Below, one piece after another: positions 8,805 to 23,800 of a stretch of 43,602 nucleotides of DNA (positions within the stretch are counted from its first letter, which is position 1; each line of letters begins with the position of its first letter). The position numbers and the translations under genes are program-made. The notes under the pieces were generated by a model, which was given only the letters and a program-made list of their open reading frames with translations, had not been told where the DNA came from and searched no databases. The stretch comes from Planctomycetaceae bacterium (lineage in GTDB: Bacteria; Planctomycetota; Planctomycetia; Pirellulales; PALSA-1355), in contig PLYM01000174.1 in NCBI GenBank assembly GCA_003153375.1, positions 79,007 to 122,608 of the forward strand. The letters run 5' to 3'.

Positions 8805-11800
8805 CAGCTCGCCGCAGACAGGTTCTTCCGGTCCGCCAGGGCGACTTTTAGGGTCTCAAATCCCCCCGCCGGGCCAGCAAAACTGGCCTAGAATTGGTTG
8901 GGCGATTCAGGCACAATAACGTACCTTGCCGGCGGTCGCCACGGTTACGGGGGTAAAACGGCGAACCGAACGCGACTGCCCGCCCAACCTCAATCCGGAC
9001 ACTCCTGCCTTGCATCATCTCCAGTCCTGGGATGTCGAACGTCGTCATGACGGCGCGGTGCTTGTTCGCGTGCACTCGCGACAGGTGAATGGCGCTGCGC
9101 TGCCGGACGCCGTATTTGCGTTTCGCGCGGGCGACCCGCAGTTCGCGTTTTGGGACGAGCAGATGCGCCACCGCGAGGCTTCCGCGCCATTGCCGACCAC
9201 TCCGGCCGTGACGACCATGCCCCTCTCGCAGACTGGTTGATTCAGTGCGGTTTGCCATGCAAGACCGCTACTCACTTTTGTCCTCCGGCTGCCTCGCGCT
9301 CATTGCCTGGCCGTGTCTGGCGTGGGGTGCGGAACCTCCCGCTGCCGCCCCCCCTAAGCAGATCAGCACGTTCAACGTGCGCGACACTGCTGGCGGTCAG
9401 CACACCCAAGATGAATTTGGCCGTGCCAAGGCCGTGGTGCTGTTTTTCATCGGCACGGAGTGCCCGGTATCGAACGGCTATGCGCCGGACATGCAGCGCA
9501 TCGCCGACAAGTACGCGGCTCGCGGCGTCGTTTGCCATGGCGTACACTGCGATCCGACCGTGACCGCCAGCGTCGGCGCCACGCATGCCAAGGAGTTCAG
9601 CCTGGCATTTGACATCTGGCTCGACCCGCAACAAACGATCGCCAGAGCGGCCGGCGCACGCGTCACGCCCGAAGCGGTGCTGGTCAGTCCGACCGGCACG
9701 GTGCTGTATCGAGGGCGGATCGACGATCGCTATGCCAGCGACGGCAAGCGTCGCGACGATCCGACGGTGTACGACCTGGAAAACGCGCTTGATCAGGTGC
9801 TCTCCGGCGCCGCGCCGACGGTCAACGAGACCAAAGCGTTCGGCTGCCCGCTGCCGAAGTTGAAGAAGCCTTGAGTCGCGGCCTTTGAAGCGGCGACGAA
9901 TCGGCCGCCGTATCGCTTTTCATCGTCGAAACGTAGCCTCCTGTGTACACGATCAAAACGATCTCTTCCCGGTCGGCTTGAGATCGGGAGGGGCGGGAAG
10001 GGGAGCAGGCTTGGGCGGGGCCTTGGCCGGCGTGGGCGTCGGCATGGGCTTCTTGTCGACGCTGGGACTCTCGGCATCGCTGGGCTTGGGCTTTTTGGCG
10101 CCGCCCAGCAGTCCGGCAAACGGCGATGGCGCGGCCGCGGCGGGACGCGTTTCGACGGGCATGATCGCCTCACCGTGGATCGCCAGCGTGCCGTTCTCGG
10201 CCGACAACTCAAAGTTGATGCCGCGCAGCCAGTTGAGCGCCGGAAACTGGTAGTCGTCGGGCGGCTGAGTCATGTCGGTTCGGTCCGCCAATGCGGATGA
10301 GACCCACATCCGGCCTCCGCCTTGCATCTCGCGCACTTCGTATTCGCCGCCCAGGGGCGAGATCATCTTGGCTGCCAGCAATCGTTCAGCAATGCCCCGC
10401 GCCTCGGCTTGTGGCACATGGAGTTGTTCGGTCAGCATATTCATATACTTCGTGTTCCCACTGGTGATCTGCCGCGACTGCCGGTAGCCGTAGGCATTGA
10501 GCATTGGGGCGAGCTTAGAGTGCAGTAGATCGTCTGCCTGGAACCAGATTTGCGCCGGCCGAGGGGCTTTCTCGAAGCGCAGTTGCGGCACAGTCTGGTC
10601 GAGTATCTCGGGATGGTAGGAGATCAAGGTGTAGGGGCCTGTCTGCCGCTGCCAAAGACCGGTGATCAGACGCGAGTAGCCTTCCGGGCTCGGCGGCGTG
10701 CCCGAGGCCAGTTTGAACAGCTGCAGGAATCCTGGATTCGGATAAGCCCCGACGTAGCCTTGCAGGCCTTCCCAACGCGAAGTCAACATGCGGGCGATCA
10801 TGCCGGCGCTGGGATCCAGGGCAAACGCCGGATCCGCATCGCGCAGCGCGCCAAACAGATGATGGTCGCCCGCGGCGAAAAACGTTCCGCCGCGCAGCAC
10901 GGCTTCGAACGACACCACGTTGCCGGGCACTTGCGCCAAGCGCTGATCGGTCGGCGGACCGAGCCACTGGGCCAGCTTGTTGATGTGCTTCTGCGAGAGA
11001 GGGGCGGCTTGCAAGTCGACCACGACCCGTTCGAGTTTTCCCTCGGGCAGCGGCTCCTGCCGCACGGCGGCGACAACCGGATCCATCGGTCCCCATTCGG
11101 CGGTGTAGTAGTCGGCGAACTTGCGATACTCGGCGGCTTCAGCCCGCGTGACAAGATCGATCTCGACGTCACTGATCGGCACAAACGTGCCCAGCCCGCC
11201 ACGCAACGAATCGGCCAGCTTGCCATCGAGCAGTGTCAGTTGACTTCCATCGGCTCGGTGGCCAAAGTTCTGCGGAAGGTAGCCGCCGGCCACAAGGTCG
11301 TCGAGTGTGTCGGCCGGTTTCTGTTCGCCACGGGCGGCCAATTGCGCGATCTGATACAGTTCGATCTCGACCGCCGAACGCAGCCGGCGCGAAAGCTCGA
11401 TGTGATAGCGAGGGCTCAGCAGGTTCTGAAAGAACGCGGGCGAGAGGTAGACGAAAACCGTGTCGTTGCGAGACAGCGGCATGTTCGTGCGCGCCCGTCG
11501 AAAGTCGTCGGAAGACCCCAGCGAAGGATGCTTGCCTTGTCCCGTGGCCAGAAACCACTCGACCAAGGTCCGGCTCGTGGTCACCAGCTGGTAGTCGCCG
11601 TCGGCCACATAGAAGGAACGAAGCGAGTTGTCGGGCGTCGAGAAGAATGAAACGTCGCGGCCCTGGATCTTGACGGTCTCTTTTTTGGCGTTCTTTGACT
11701 CCTTGAGCGCGGTCAGTCGTTGATTCTGCAAGTCGAGCGACAGGGCCCCCTTGTTCTTGGCCTGAAACAACATGCCGATCGATGCGCCTTCGCTCAGGAA

Positions 11801-14800
11801 TGTGTCGGTGCCGATCATGGCGACGTCGGCAATCACTTTCTCGCCCAGCAATCCGGCCATCTGGCTTTCGCGGAGGCCCAATTGCCTTTGCATCCGTTCG
11901 TTGAGCCCGTAGTCCAATCCCCGCTCGGAAACGAGGTCGCGCAGTTCGCCTCCCCACTCCGACATGCGATGACGGAGCCAGAGGAAATTAGGAAAGTTGC
12001 CAAAGCGCACGTACAAGCACTCGGCCGGAACGCGCATGGCAATCGGTTCGATCGGCAGGTCCGCCGCGCCCTGAGTCCCCTCGGGCTGGGCGGAGGGCAA
12101 CTCTTCGGGCAATCGCTCGGTGGCGGCCTGATCGGCCGTATTGCCCAGCAGGATGGCCTTGGCGGCCTCGGATCGGGCCTTGTCGGTGCCCATCAACAGG
12201 CTCAACTCGCTCTGCATCATGTCGTCGAGCTTGAACATGTTGGCGAACTGAAACAGGCCCAGGCCTTTGGCTTCGGGCTGCTGGGGAATGGGCAGTTGCA
12301 GACGCCGCGAGAGCGTGTCGACCAAGTACTCTTCAACCAGCCGCGGGTAGGGGCGGGCCTCGTTGCGCTCGGTGATGGCGGCATAATCGCGCCACCAAGC
12401 GCTCAACAAGCGGTCGTATCCGGCGCGATCCAGCCTCGGGGTGACGCCGGCCGTAGTCGGCCCTGGCGCATACATCGTCAACTCCAGGGGCGCGTCGCCC
12501 TGAAACAGGAAGTACATCGTGGCTTCGGTGGGCGTGTTCATGAACTCGCGCAGCAGCGGCCGATCTCGCTTTTCGAATACCGGATAGAAGGCGCGGTCGG
12601 CCTTTTCGAACAGCAGCATTTCGGCGCTGTCCGATTCGGCCGTCTGGCCGATGCCGGCTTGCTGAGCGATTTTACGGGCCAGGCCCGCGATCCGCCCGCC
12701 GCCGGGACGCGGCACGCGATTCAAGCGAAACTCGCCGCCGGAGTGAAGTGTGATGCGTCCGACGCCGAAGGGAGCGCCCGAGAACGCTTCCACCTCCATT
12801 CGCACCTGAGCATCGGCGCGGAGCGCAGCTGCCAACACGATCATCGACCAAGCAACCAAGCCCAGCAGGGCGGTCCATCGCCTTGGATTGAGCAGCGTAT
12901 TCATCTCGAGGCACCTCCACCACGAAGAAAGCGTTCGTCCTGGCCCCGGCGGCGTTGACCGCTAGCGCGTCAGCGGCGACGGGCCATCGTCCAGATCATC
13001 GCACCCAACCCGTATGCGCGGCGAGCGCAGCCATTTGTGGCAAAAGGATTCCCAAAGCTGGCACAGGCCGCAACGTGGCGAACCACGCACTATCCGTAAA
13101 GTTGGTTGGCTTCTTTGTAATTGATCAGTCGCGCTCGCGTCAGCCCGCCGGCAATTTGCTCGCCGAGCGGATCGACATAGACCCGGGCGGTCGGCAGCGT
13201 GCTGCCAGCCTTCACGTCCATCACGTGCAAGTTGAAGATGAAGGCCGGCTCGGTGAGGGCCTGGAACCAATGGACGTTGTCTTTGTAGTCCGACACGGTC
13301 GAGCATTCGCCGGGACCGAACTTTCGATCGATCGTGGGCTTGATGATCATGTAGCCCGGCTCGTCCTTGAGACGGTCGTAGTGCCGTCCGCGCAGATCGC
13401 CCTTGAGAATCAAAAAGGCCGTGGCCATGTTGTTGTGGCCGTGGGGCACCACCGAGCGATCCTTCTTGAGCGCGAAGATCTGCTTGCCGAAACTCAACTC
13501 GCTGGGCACGCCCTCGACTTTGGGGAACGAAAATCGCATGCTCCGTTCGCCGCGTTCAGCGAAGTTGACGTTCGCCGTAAGACGATCGAAGTCGATCATC
13601 TTCAGCAAGTCATCCAGGTTCACCTGCTCCATCAACTCAGCCACTTTCTTTTGCCAGGTAACCTGCTCCAGCTTCTGGCCTTTCAGATCCTGGGCCAGTT
13701 GATTGACGTCGGCCAGCCAGGCGTCCGTATTGGGACGAACTTCGGCCGCGAACAAGTCGTGGCAAGAAAGCGTCTCGAGCAGCGAATAGACCAACAGCGA
13801 GCCGAGAGCCTGAGCGTTGAAACCGCGCCGCGAGAAAGTGGAGCTGTCCATGTTCGCCTCGCTGGGAATTCGCTGAATCCACGAGCCGAGCCGATTCGGC
13901 CCGATCTTGCCTCCGATCATGGTACCTTGGTTGCGCGGAGCGGGGAATAGCCAACGAGAGAAGGCTGCCGACTGGAACACGAGGGCTCGAACCGTTGGCC
14001 TGTTGGCGCGTCGTGTTTGCTTCCTGGTTGGATGCGTGCCGCCCGTCGAATTCTCTGGCTTTCTCACGGTGAGCGTGGCACAATTCAGGAATGCTAGCCC
14101 CTCAATACTCTTTGCGACGATTGTTGGCGTTGGTGACGCTGAGCGGCTTTGTTTGCCTGATCGTGGCAGCCGCGGCGCAGGGGCGGTTGTGGGGCGTGGC
14201 CGTGGCCATTGCGATGTGCGGATTCGCCGTGGCGATCGTGGTCTATGCCGCGTCGTATCTGCTGATCCGCGTGGTGGGCGGAGTGTCGGACCGCCGTCAG
14301 CAACGCCAGACAAACACGTCAGCGGGGGACGCGGCAAGCTAACGGGCGACGGAGCGGCTTGGGGGGACTAAGCCGAGGCGGCGGCGCGAGGGCGCCGTGG
14401 AAGAGTCAGGAACAGCAGCGATGACGAGGGGCAATCGCGTAGCGCGCATCATCATCGTCGCAGGCGGGCTACTGCTCGCGGCAAACTCTGCGCCGACATG
14501 GGCCGGGTCGGGAGCTAAATTCACCTTGCCCGTGGGTCCCAAGCCAACCGTGCTGGGCCTTTCGCTCGCGGTGAATTGCGAATGGGCTGATGGCAGCGGC
14601 TATCGCCCCGTGACGATCGACGTGGCCTGCACGCCGCCTTCGAAAATCGACCGCACGCTCGAAGTCCAGCTCAGCGCCGGCACGATGCCTGGCCGCAGCT
14701 ATTTGACCGTCAACACTGAGATCGAAATTCCCGCGGGCACCGCCAGTGTTTCGAAGGTGCTGCCGGTCCCTCAAGCAGCGCGCCAGCAATTCCTCTCGCT

Positions 14801-17800
14801 CGATGTTTGGGAGGACGGCGTGCATCTTGACGGTCTGTCGATGGAGGATCGGCCGGTCCCAACCGGCGGTTTTGGAAGCTGGGGGCAGGGCGAGCTGCCG
14901 GCGCTGCTGTTTGTCACGACCAGCAAGCTCGACGTCTCGCAGTTCAGTTTTCTGCTCGAGTCGATTTACATGCCCACGGGCAATTCGATCAACACCACGG
15001 CCCAGGTCGCCACGTTTGCCGAACGCGCGCCGTCGGAGTTGGTCGAAGGTTGGCTCAATTACAATGGGCTCGACGTCATCCTCATTTCGCTGAAAGACTT
15101 GGAGGATCTGGCTGTTGGAAGTCCCAAAGTTTGGCAGGCGATTCGCCAGTGGACCTGCGCAGGCGGCAACCTGATCGTTTTTGGCGTGTACGACACCTGG
15201 GTCGGATTGAAGTCGCTGGATCAAATTCTCGATTTGGCGTCAGTCTCCGCGCAAACCAGTCAACAGCACCCAGGCTGGACGAGCGCGCCGCTTCAGCTGG
15301 CGGATAAGAAATTGAAGGAAGGTACCGCTCGCGGCTGGGCCGCCGACGAAGCCGACGTCGTTCGCGAAATCGCCGACGCGGAAGCCGAGAAGGCCAAGAC
15401 AGATCAGACCGCGCCAGACGGCCCAATAGTCGACCAGGGGACGTCGAGCGACGAGCCCTTCGTCTGGAGACGCGTGATGATGGGCCGCGTCGTGGCGATG
15501 GCCCGCAGCCAGCCGTTTACCGGCGACCCAGCACAATTTCAGTGGGTGTTCAACACGTTCGGGCCGTGGCGATGGAAATGGCGCTTTCGGCATGGCTTGT
15601 CGCTCGACATTGACAATCCCAGTTTCGACAATTTCCTGATCGCCGACATCGGGCTGCCGCCGGTTCGCACGTACCTGGTGCTGATCACGCTGTTTGCCGT
15701 CACGATCGGGCCGGTCAACTATTGGCTGCTGCGCCGCAAAGGCCGATTGCACTTGATGCTTTTTACGGTGCCGGCCGCGGCGTTGCTGGCCAGCGGCTCG
15801 CTGCTGGCCTACGTGGTCGTGGCCGATGGACTCGAGGCACGGTTGCGCGCCCGCAGCTTTACGCAACTGGACCAGCGTCGCCACGAGGCTGTCAGTTGGG
15901 CCCGGCTGTCCTACTATACCGGGCTGGCGCCGTCGGGCGGTTTGCGGTTTCCGGACGACACGGCCGTATTGCCGATGGAGCGCGTGCAAACACTCGACAC
16001 TCTGGGCGGCCGCAAGCGTCAGCTCACCTGGGCCGATGAGCAGCTTCTGACGCGCGGTTGGCTGTCGTCGCGCACGCCGACCCAGCATCTCACGGTGCGC
16101 GCCCATCCGACAACGCAGGAGCTGACGGTCACGCCCAGCGACGATCAGCAGCACGTTCGCGTTCGCAACCGGCTCGGCGCCAAAATCCACCACCTGCTGC
16201 TATGCGACGACCAAGGCCGGCTGCACGTGGGCGCTGATCTTGCCCCGCGCGGTCAGGTGGCGCTACAGTTGCTGGAAACGGACGAGGCCAAAAAGGCCGC
16301 CGCTACGAAAATCATGCACGCGCTCAACCAGAATCTGCCGGTTCCGCCACGCGAGATGGAAAGCGAGCTGTCGGCCACCACCGGCGGATTCTTTCCACAG
16401 ATTCGTCGCGCGCGTGCCATGTATCGCTACAACGGAGACTTCCAAGACTCGTCGAACAGCCTGCTGGAATCGGAACTGACTCGCATGGCCAAACTGGCGA
16501 TCGACCAATCCCTGCCACCGCGCACGTATCTGGCGATCGTCGAGCGACCGGCGGACGTGGTCGTGGGCATGGATGGATTGATCGAGTCGCAGAGTTTGCA
16601 CGTCATCTTCGGGCAATGGTGAACCGCGCATGATCGCTTCGCATCCCTTGATCGAGCTGAGGCAGTTGCACCGCTATTTCGGCCGCACCAAGGCCGTCTG
16701 CGACGTCAGCTTCTCGGTCCGACGCGGCGGCGTGTTTGGATTCATCGGGCCCAACGGCGCGGGCAAGACCACGAGCATGCGCATCCTGGCCACGCTCGAC
16801 CTGCCGACCTCGGGCGACGCCTTGGTCGATGGATTCTCCGTGCTCGAAGATCCCGATCGAGTGCGACGCCGACTTGGCTTCATGCCCGATTACTTCGATA
16901 CGCAGGCCAATATTCTCGTGGCCGAGTATCTCGATTTCTTTGCCCGCTCCTATGGTCTCCTGGGGCGCGAGCGTCAGCAGGCGCTGCGCCGCGTGATGAG
17001 CTTCACGAAACTCGACGCGCTGGCTGAAAAGCCGATCGACGGACTCTCCAAGGGCATGAAGCAGCGGCTGTGCCTGGGGCGGGCCATGATTCACGATCCG
17101 CCGGTGCTGATTCTCGACGAGCCGGCCGCGGGCCTCGATCCTCGGGCGCGCATTCAGTTGCGCGAGATGATCGGACAACTGGCCGCCGACGGAAAATCGA
17201 TCCTAGTCAGCTCTCACATCCTCACCGAGCTGGCCGAGATGTGCGACTCGGTGGCCATCATCGAACAGGGCCGACTGCTGGCCGTCGGCACCGTGGAGGA
17301 AATTCAGCGGGCCCGCCATTCGCAGCGCAACGTACACCTGACCGTATTGAGCGGAGCCGAAGCCCTGCCCGAGTGGCTCGCTGCGCGTGGTGCGATTCAC
17401 GACGTCAAAGTCGAAGGCCAGTCGGTCGAGTTTCTGCACGACGGCGACCAGCACGTCGAGGCCGACATTTTGCGCGACCTCGTGCAGGCCGGCTTTCGCG
17501 TCGTGGCGTTCGGCAGCCGGGCCAAGAGCCTGGAGGACGTATTCATGCAAGTGACCGAGGGATTGGTGCAGTGACGACGATTGAAGCCCTGGGTGAAAAT
17601 GGCTCGTTCGAGCTGGCAACCGTGGCGGACACGCGCTGGGATCGGCTCGAGGCGCTGCTGGCGCGGGTCTCCGAGCATCTCAATCCGATTCTCGTCAAGG
17701 AAGCCCGCCAGGCGCTGCGCAGCCGGCAGTTCATTCTCACCTTCTTCGTGATGCTTTCGGCTGGCTGGTTCTGGTCGGTGTTCGGCCTGGCGCTGATGGG

Positions 17801-20800
17801 TCCGGCGGTGTACTACTCGACGGACGGCCCGGCGATGTTTTACATCTATTACTTGATCTTGGCGTTTCCGCTGTTGGTGATCGCGCCGTTCGCGGCGTTT
17901 TATTCGCTGGCCTCGGAGCGCCAGGACCGGACGTATGAGCTGGTGTCGATCACGGCCCTCACCGCGCGGCAGATTCTCAGTGGCAAGCTCTGCGGCATCA
18001 TGCTGCAGATGATGATCTACCTGTCGGCCATTTTTCCCTGCCTGGCATTCACCTATCTGTTGCGCGGGCTCGACATTTTTACGATCCTGTTGACCGTGCT
18101 CTACACCTGTGGCATGTCGCTGGGCTTGTCGGTGTGCGGGTTGCTGTTGGCCACGCTCTCGCCGCCCCGCCAGCGACAAAATGCCAACGCCGTGCTGTTT
18201 GCCATCCTGCTTTTTGCCGCGTTCTTCTTCACCGTGACGATGGTGTTCTCGATGGTCACGATGGGAGGTTTGCCGGACGCCGCCGATTTCTGGTCGTTCA
18301 ATCTGGTGGTGCTCACGGTGTATGTAAATCTCTTTGCGCTGGCGTTTTTGTGCGCGCGAAGCCAATTGACGACCATCTGCCAGAATCGCTCCACGGCCTT
18401 ACGCGTGGCGCTGATGATTTGTCAGATTTCGATGTTCGCCTGGGCGGCCTGGGCCCAATTGCGATGGGGCGGCAACTTCGTCAACTACTTCGTGTTCTAC
18501 AGCACGATCCTGTGGTGGACGGCCGGCATCTTTCTGGTCGGCGAGCCGCCGGTCCTCTCGGCACGCATCAAGCGCGAACTGCCGCAAAGCCTGCTGGGGC
18601 GCACATTCTTCACCTGGTTCACTCCCGGCCCGGGCACTGGCTATATGTTCGTTATCGTCAACATGGTGGCAATGTCGCTGATGGCCTGTTTTCCCTTCGA
18701 ATCATTGGCTTCCAACTTTCGAGTGGCCGGGACGACGGCTGTCTACAGCGCAGGCACCGTGACCACGGGCAAGGGAGGGCCGGGAACGACCGCGGCGGTC
18801 ACCGCGACCTTGCGAGCGCCCCGCAATGACGTGTTCGAAACCTGCGTCGTGGCTACAAGCTATGTGGTCATCTATCTGGGCATCGCCAAGTGGATCATGT
18901 GGAAGGCCAGTCGCTTTGGCGAAGTCCGCCTGGCCACGCGGGCGCTGGTGAACGTCGTGTTGGTGATGCTGGGAACCTTTATTCCCTGGACCATTCAAAT
19001 CAGTAGCCGCGAAATGCGCAACGCCGGCTACACGCTGCTGCAGATCACCAATCCATTTTGGACGATCTCGGAATGCGCCTTCCGAGGCATGCCGGTCCTG
19101 GGCTCGGTGTTGGTCTTGGCGCTGCCGCCCGCGGCGCTAATCGTTTGGCTCGTGAACGTGCCGAGCCTCGTCAGCGAGTTGAAGCAGGTGCGCATCGCCA
19201 AGCCGCCGCGGGTCGCGGAAGAAGATGCCGAACTGGCTGCGGCGGCCGCCGGACCCGCGGGCCACACGAGCCCCTGGGACTGAGCCGGTTGCAGGCAACA
19301 AGTCCCACGTCCCAAGCTCACGCCGCTCACCTGGCAAGCTACCACTGGCATGCCCGATGTCGGCTGTCCGCGGCCCGCCATGCCGTTTGCCGGGCACGGG
19401 CCAACTCAGTAGAATCGCCTACTCTCGCGTGACTCATCCGCTGGTCGTCAGGCGGCGCGGGATCATGCTGCCAATTTCTTGTCTGCCGCGGAAACAAGCG
19501 CGTCATGCCTCGCTATAACCCCAGTGTCATCGAACCCAAATGGCAACGCTATTGGGCCGAACATAAGACCTTCGCCACGCCGCAGATGCCCGCGGGGCAA
19601 AAGCTTTACGTGCTGGACATGTTCCCCTATCCCAGCGGCGACGGCCTACACGTCGGCCATCCCGAGGGCTATACGGCCACCGACATCATCTGCCGCTTCG
19701 AGCGGATGCGCGGCCGCTCGGTGATGCATCCGATGGGCTGGGACGCTTTCGGGCTACCGGCCGAGCAGCACGCCAAGAAAACCGGCACGCCGCCGCGGGT
19801 GACCACAGAAAAAAACACCAGCACGTTCCGCCGCCAGTTGCAGATGCTCGGTTTCAGCTACGACTGGGACCGTGAGCTGGCCACGACCGATCCCGGCTAT
19901 TTTCGCTGGACGCAGTGGATCTTCCTGCAAATCTTCGATACCTGGTTCGACCGCCAGGCTCAGCGGGGGAGGCCGATCAGCGAGCTGCCAATTCCGCCGG
20001 AGGTGAAGTCCCAGGGCGAGGACGCCGTGCGCCGCTATCAGGACCAGCATCGGCTGGCCTATCAGTCTGAGGCGCCGGTCAATTGGTGTCCGGCCTTGGG
20101 CACGGTGCTGGCGAACGAGGAAGTGATTGGCGGCATCAGCGAGCGCGGGGGCCATCCCGTGGTCCGGCTGCCATTGCGACAGTGGATGCTGCGGATCACG
20201 GCCTATGGCGATCGGCTCGAAGAGGATCTCGAAACGCTCGAGTGGCCCGACAGCATCAAGGCCTTGCAGCGCAATTGGATTGGCCGCAGCACCGGCGCCG
20301 AAGTGGACTTTTTCGTTGGCCGCGAAGGCACCGCCCAGGGTGGGCGACCTGCACCGGCGGAATTCAAAGCCTGGCGCGCCGCACGCTCGGAAGGTGGATT
20401 TCCGACTACGGCAACCGACGACGTCGTTCGGATCTATACGACGCGGCCTGACACACTGTTTGGCGCAACTTATATGGTGCTGGCGCCCGAGCATCCGCTG
20501 GTGGCCCGGCTCACCAGCCCCGAACAGTCCGCCGCCGTGAAGGCCTACTGCGAACAAGCCGCGCGCAAGAGCGACTTGGATCGCACGGACCTGGCCAAGG
20601 ATAAAACGGGCGTGTTCACCGGCTCGCTGGCCGTCAATCCGGCCAATCAGCGGCCGGTGCCGGTTTGGATTGCCGACTACGTGTTGGCCAGCTACGGCAC
20701 GGGCGCCATCATGGCCGTGCCAGCGCACGACACGCGCGACTACGAGTTCGCCGTCACCTTCGGTCTGCCGATCGTGCCCGTGGTCGATCCGGGCAGCGAC

Positions 20801-23800
20801 GCCACTGTCAACCGCGACGATGTTTTGGCCGGCAAGGCCGTGTTCCCCGGCGAGGGCACCGCGATTCATTCGAGTGCGTTCGACGGGCTTTCGACTTCCG
20901 ATTTCAAGACCAAGATCACGGCCGACCTGGTGGCGCGCGGCGTGGGCCGCGAGGCGGTCAACTACAAGCTGCGCGATTGGCTGTTCAGCCGGCAGCACTT
21001 TTGGGGCGAGCCGTTTCCGGTGCTGCACGAACTGGACGCCGACGGAAAATTGACCGGCCTGATGCGCATCGTACCGGCCGAGGAGTTGCCGGTCGATCTG
21101 CCGGAACTGAAAAAGTTCGAATCGCACGGCACGCCCGATCCGCCGCTGGAACAAGCCCCGCCAGACTGGCTTTACCCGATCATCGATGGCCGTCGCTACA
21201 AGCGCGAAACCAACACCATGCCGCAGTGGGCCGGGTCGTGCTGGTACTACCTGCGTTTTCTCGATCCCAAGAACGAGCAGGCGCTGGTCGATCCGCAGAT
21301 CGAAAAGACCTGGATGCCGGTCGACATTTATATCGGCGGGGCCGAACACGCCGTGCTCCATCTGCTCTACGCCCGATTCTGGCACAAGCTGCTCTTCGAC
21401 CGGGGCGTGGTCAGCACGATCGAGCCGTTCGGCAAGCTGGTTAACCAGGGCATGATTCTGGGCGAGGTGGAATTGACCGGCTATCAGAAGGCGGACGGCG
21501 CATGGGTGAGCGTCGCGGTCGTCGACGGCGCGGCCGAAGGCGGCCCAGAATTGAAGGCCAGCCGCGAAAAAGTAACCGGCGTGCGCGTGCCGTTCGACAA
21601 GGCGGAAAAAGCGGGCGACGTTTTTGTGCTCAAGGAGAAGCCTGACGTCCGACTCGACAGCCGGGCGTACAAGATGTCAAAAGCCCGCGGCAACGTGGTG
21701 AATCCCGACGCTGTGGTCAAGGAATATGGCGCCGACGCGTTGCGGCTTTACGAGATGTTCATGGGCCCGCTCGAGGCCGCCAAGCCCTGGAGCATGGAAG
21801 GCGTCAACGGCGTCCGCGGCTTTTTGGACCGCGTCTGGCGGATGATCACCAACGAGCGTGCCGAACAACTTGAACTGAACTCGGCGGTCAAGGACGTCGA
21901 GCCGGCGAGCGAGCAAAATCGGGTGCTGCACAAGACCATTCAGGGCGTGACGCAAGATCTGGAGCGGATGGCGTTCAATACCTCGATCGCCAAAATGATG
22001 GAGTTCACCAACTTCTTCACCAAGTGCGACGTGCGGCCGCGCGCGGCGATGGAGAAGTTGGTGCTGCTGCTCTCGCCGTTGGCGCCCCATCTGGCCGAGG
22101 AGCTTTGGCAACTACTGGGTCACGACAAGTCGCTGGCCTACGAACCTTGGCCAACGTTTGATCCAGAAGCGATTCGCGAAGACAACGTCGAGGTGCCGGT
22201 GCAGGTGAATGGCAAACTGCGGGCCCGCGTGACGGTGGCCTTGGGTTTGGGTGCGGCCGAAACCGAACAAGCGGCCCGCGCCGACGCGCGAATTGCCGAA
22301 CTGCTCGCTGGCCAAACGGTGGTGAAGGTGGTGGTCGTGCCCGGCCGCATGGTGAATTTCGTAGTCAAGCCGGCAGCAGGCTGAAGCCGGCTCCGCGCGG
22401 TCCTTTCCAATAGGCGAACTCTTTGATGCGCAATGTGATCACTCTGGTTCTCGGCGGCGGCCGGGGAACGCGGCTCTATCCGCTGACCAAGTACCGTTCC
22501 AAGCCCGCCGTGCCCCTGGCCGGAAAGTACCGTTTGATCGACATTCCCCTGTCGAACTGCATCAACAGCGGGCTGACTCGCATCTATGTGCTGACGCAAT
22601 TCAATTCGGTCAGTTTGCACCGCCACATTCGCCGGGCTTACACGTTCGACCAGTTCAACGCCGGCTTTGTCGAAATCCTGGCCGCGCAGCAAACCCTCGA
22701 CACCGAGACCTGGTATCAAGGCACGGCCGACGCCGTGCGACAGAACCTGCGGTACGTCGACCAGACCGATTACGACCACGTGCTGATCCTGTCGGGCGAC
22801 CAGTTATATCGCATGAATTTCGCCGAGATGATGGCCACGCATCGCGCCTCGAAGGCCGACGTAACGATCGCGGCCATGCCGGTCGACCGGCAAACGGCCA
22901 AGAGCATGGGACTGATGCGCGTCGACGACAGTGGCCGCGTGGTGGGGTTTCTGGAGAAGCCACAGACCGACAAGGAAATGGACATCGTGCGTATGGCCCC
23001 CTCGTGGATCGACGCCCGCGGCGTCGAGAGCAAGGGACGCGATTGCCTGGCCAGCATGGGCATCTATTTGTTCAACCGCGAAACGCTGGTCAAGCTGCTC
23101 ACGAAAACCGACTATCACGACTTCGGCCGCGAAATCTTTCCGGCGGCGACCCGCACGCATCGCGTGGGCATCCATCTGTTCGACGGCTACTGGGAAGACA
23201 TCGGCACGATTCGCTCGTTCTACGAAGCCAACCTGGCCTTGGCCACGCCGCAAGCACCCTTCGACCTGGCGTCGGCGACCGCACCGATTTACACCCGGGC
23301 GCGTTTCTTGCCCCCTTCGCGACTCGATGGCGTGACGCTGCGCAATAGCCTGGTGGCCGACGGCTGCGTGATCGAAGCAGGCACCACGATCGAGAACAGC
23401 GTGATCGGCCTGCGTTGTCACATTGGCCGCGGCGTGACGATTCGCAACTCGATCCTGATGGGCAGCGACGACTATCAAAGCACGGCCGATGCCGCCCAGG
23501 CCGCCGCCGCGGGGCAACCGCCTCAAGGCATTGGCGCCGGCAGCGTGATCGAGGGTGCCATCATCGACAAGAATTGCCACATCGGACGCAACGTCCGCGT
23601 GTTGAACGCGCGCGGCATCGACACCAGTGAGGAAACGCCCGAAGCGATGATCCGCGACGGCGTCGCTTGCGTGCAAAAAGGGGCGACCCTGCCTGACGGC
23701 TGGTCGCTCTGAGCGTCAGCTCCCCGGCGCCGAGCGTTTCTTCCGAACGGTCTTAAGCCACCGCACCCCGCCGACGTCAGTCGACGATCTGCGAGGCATA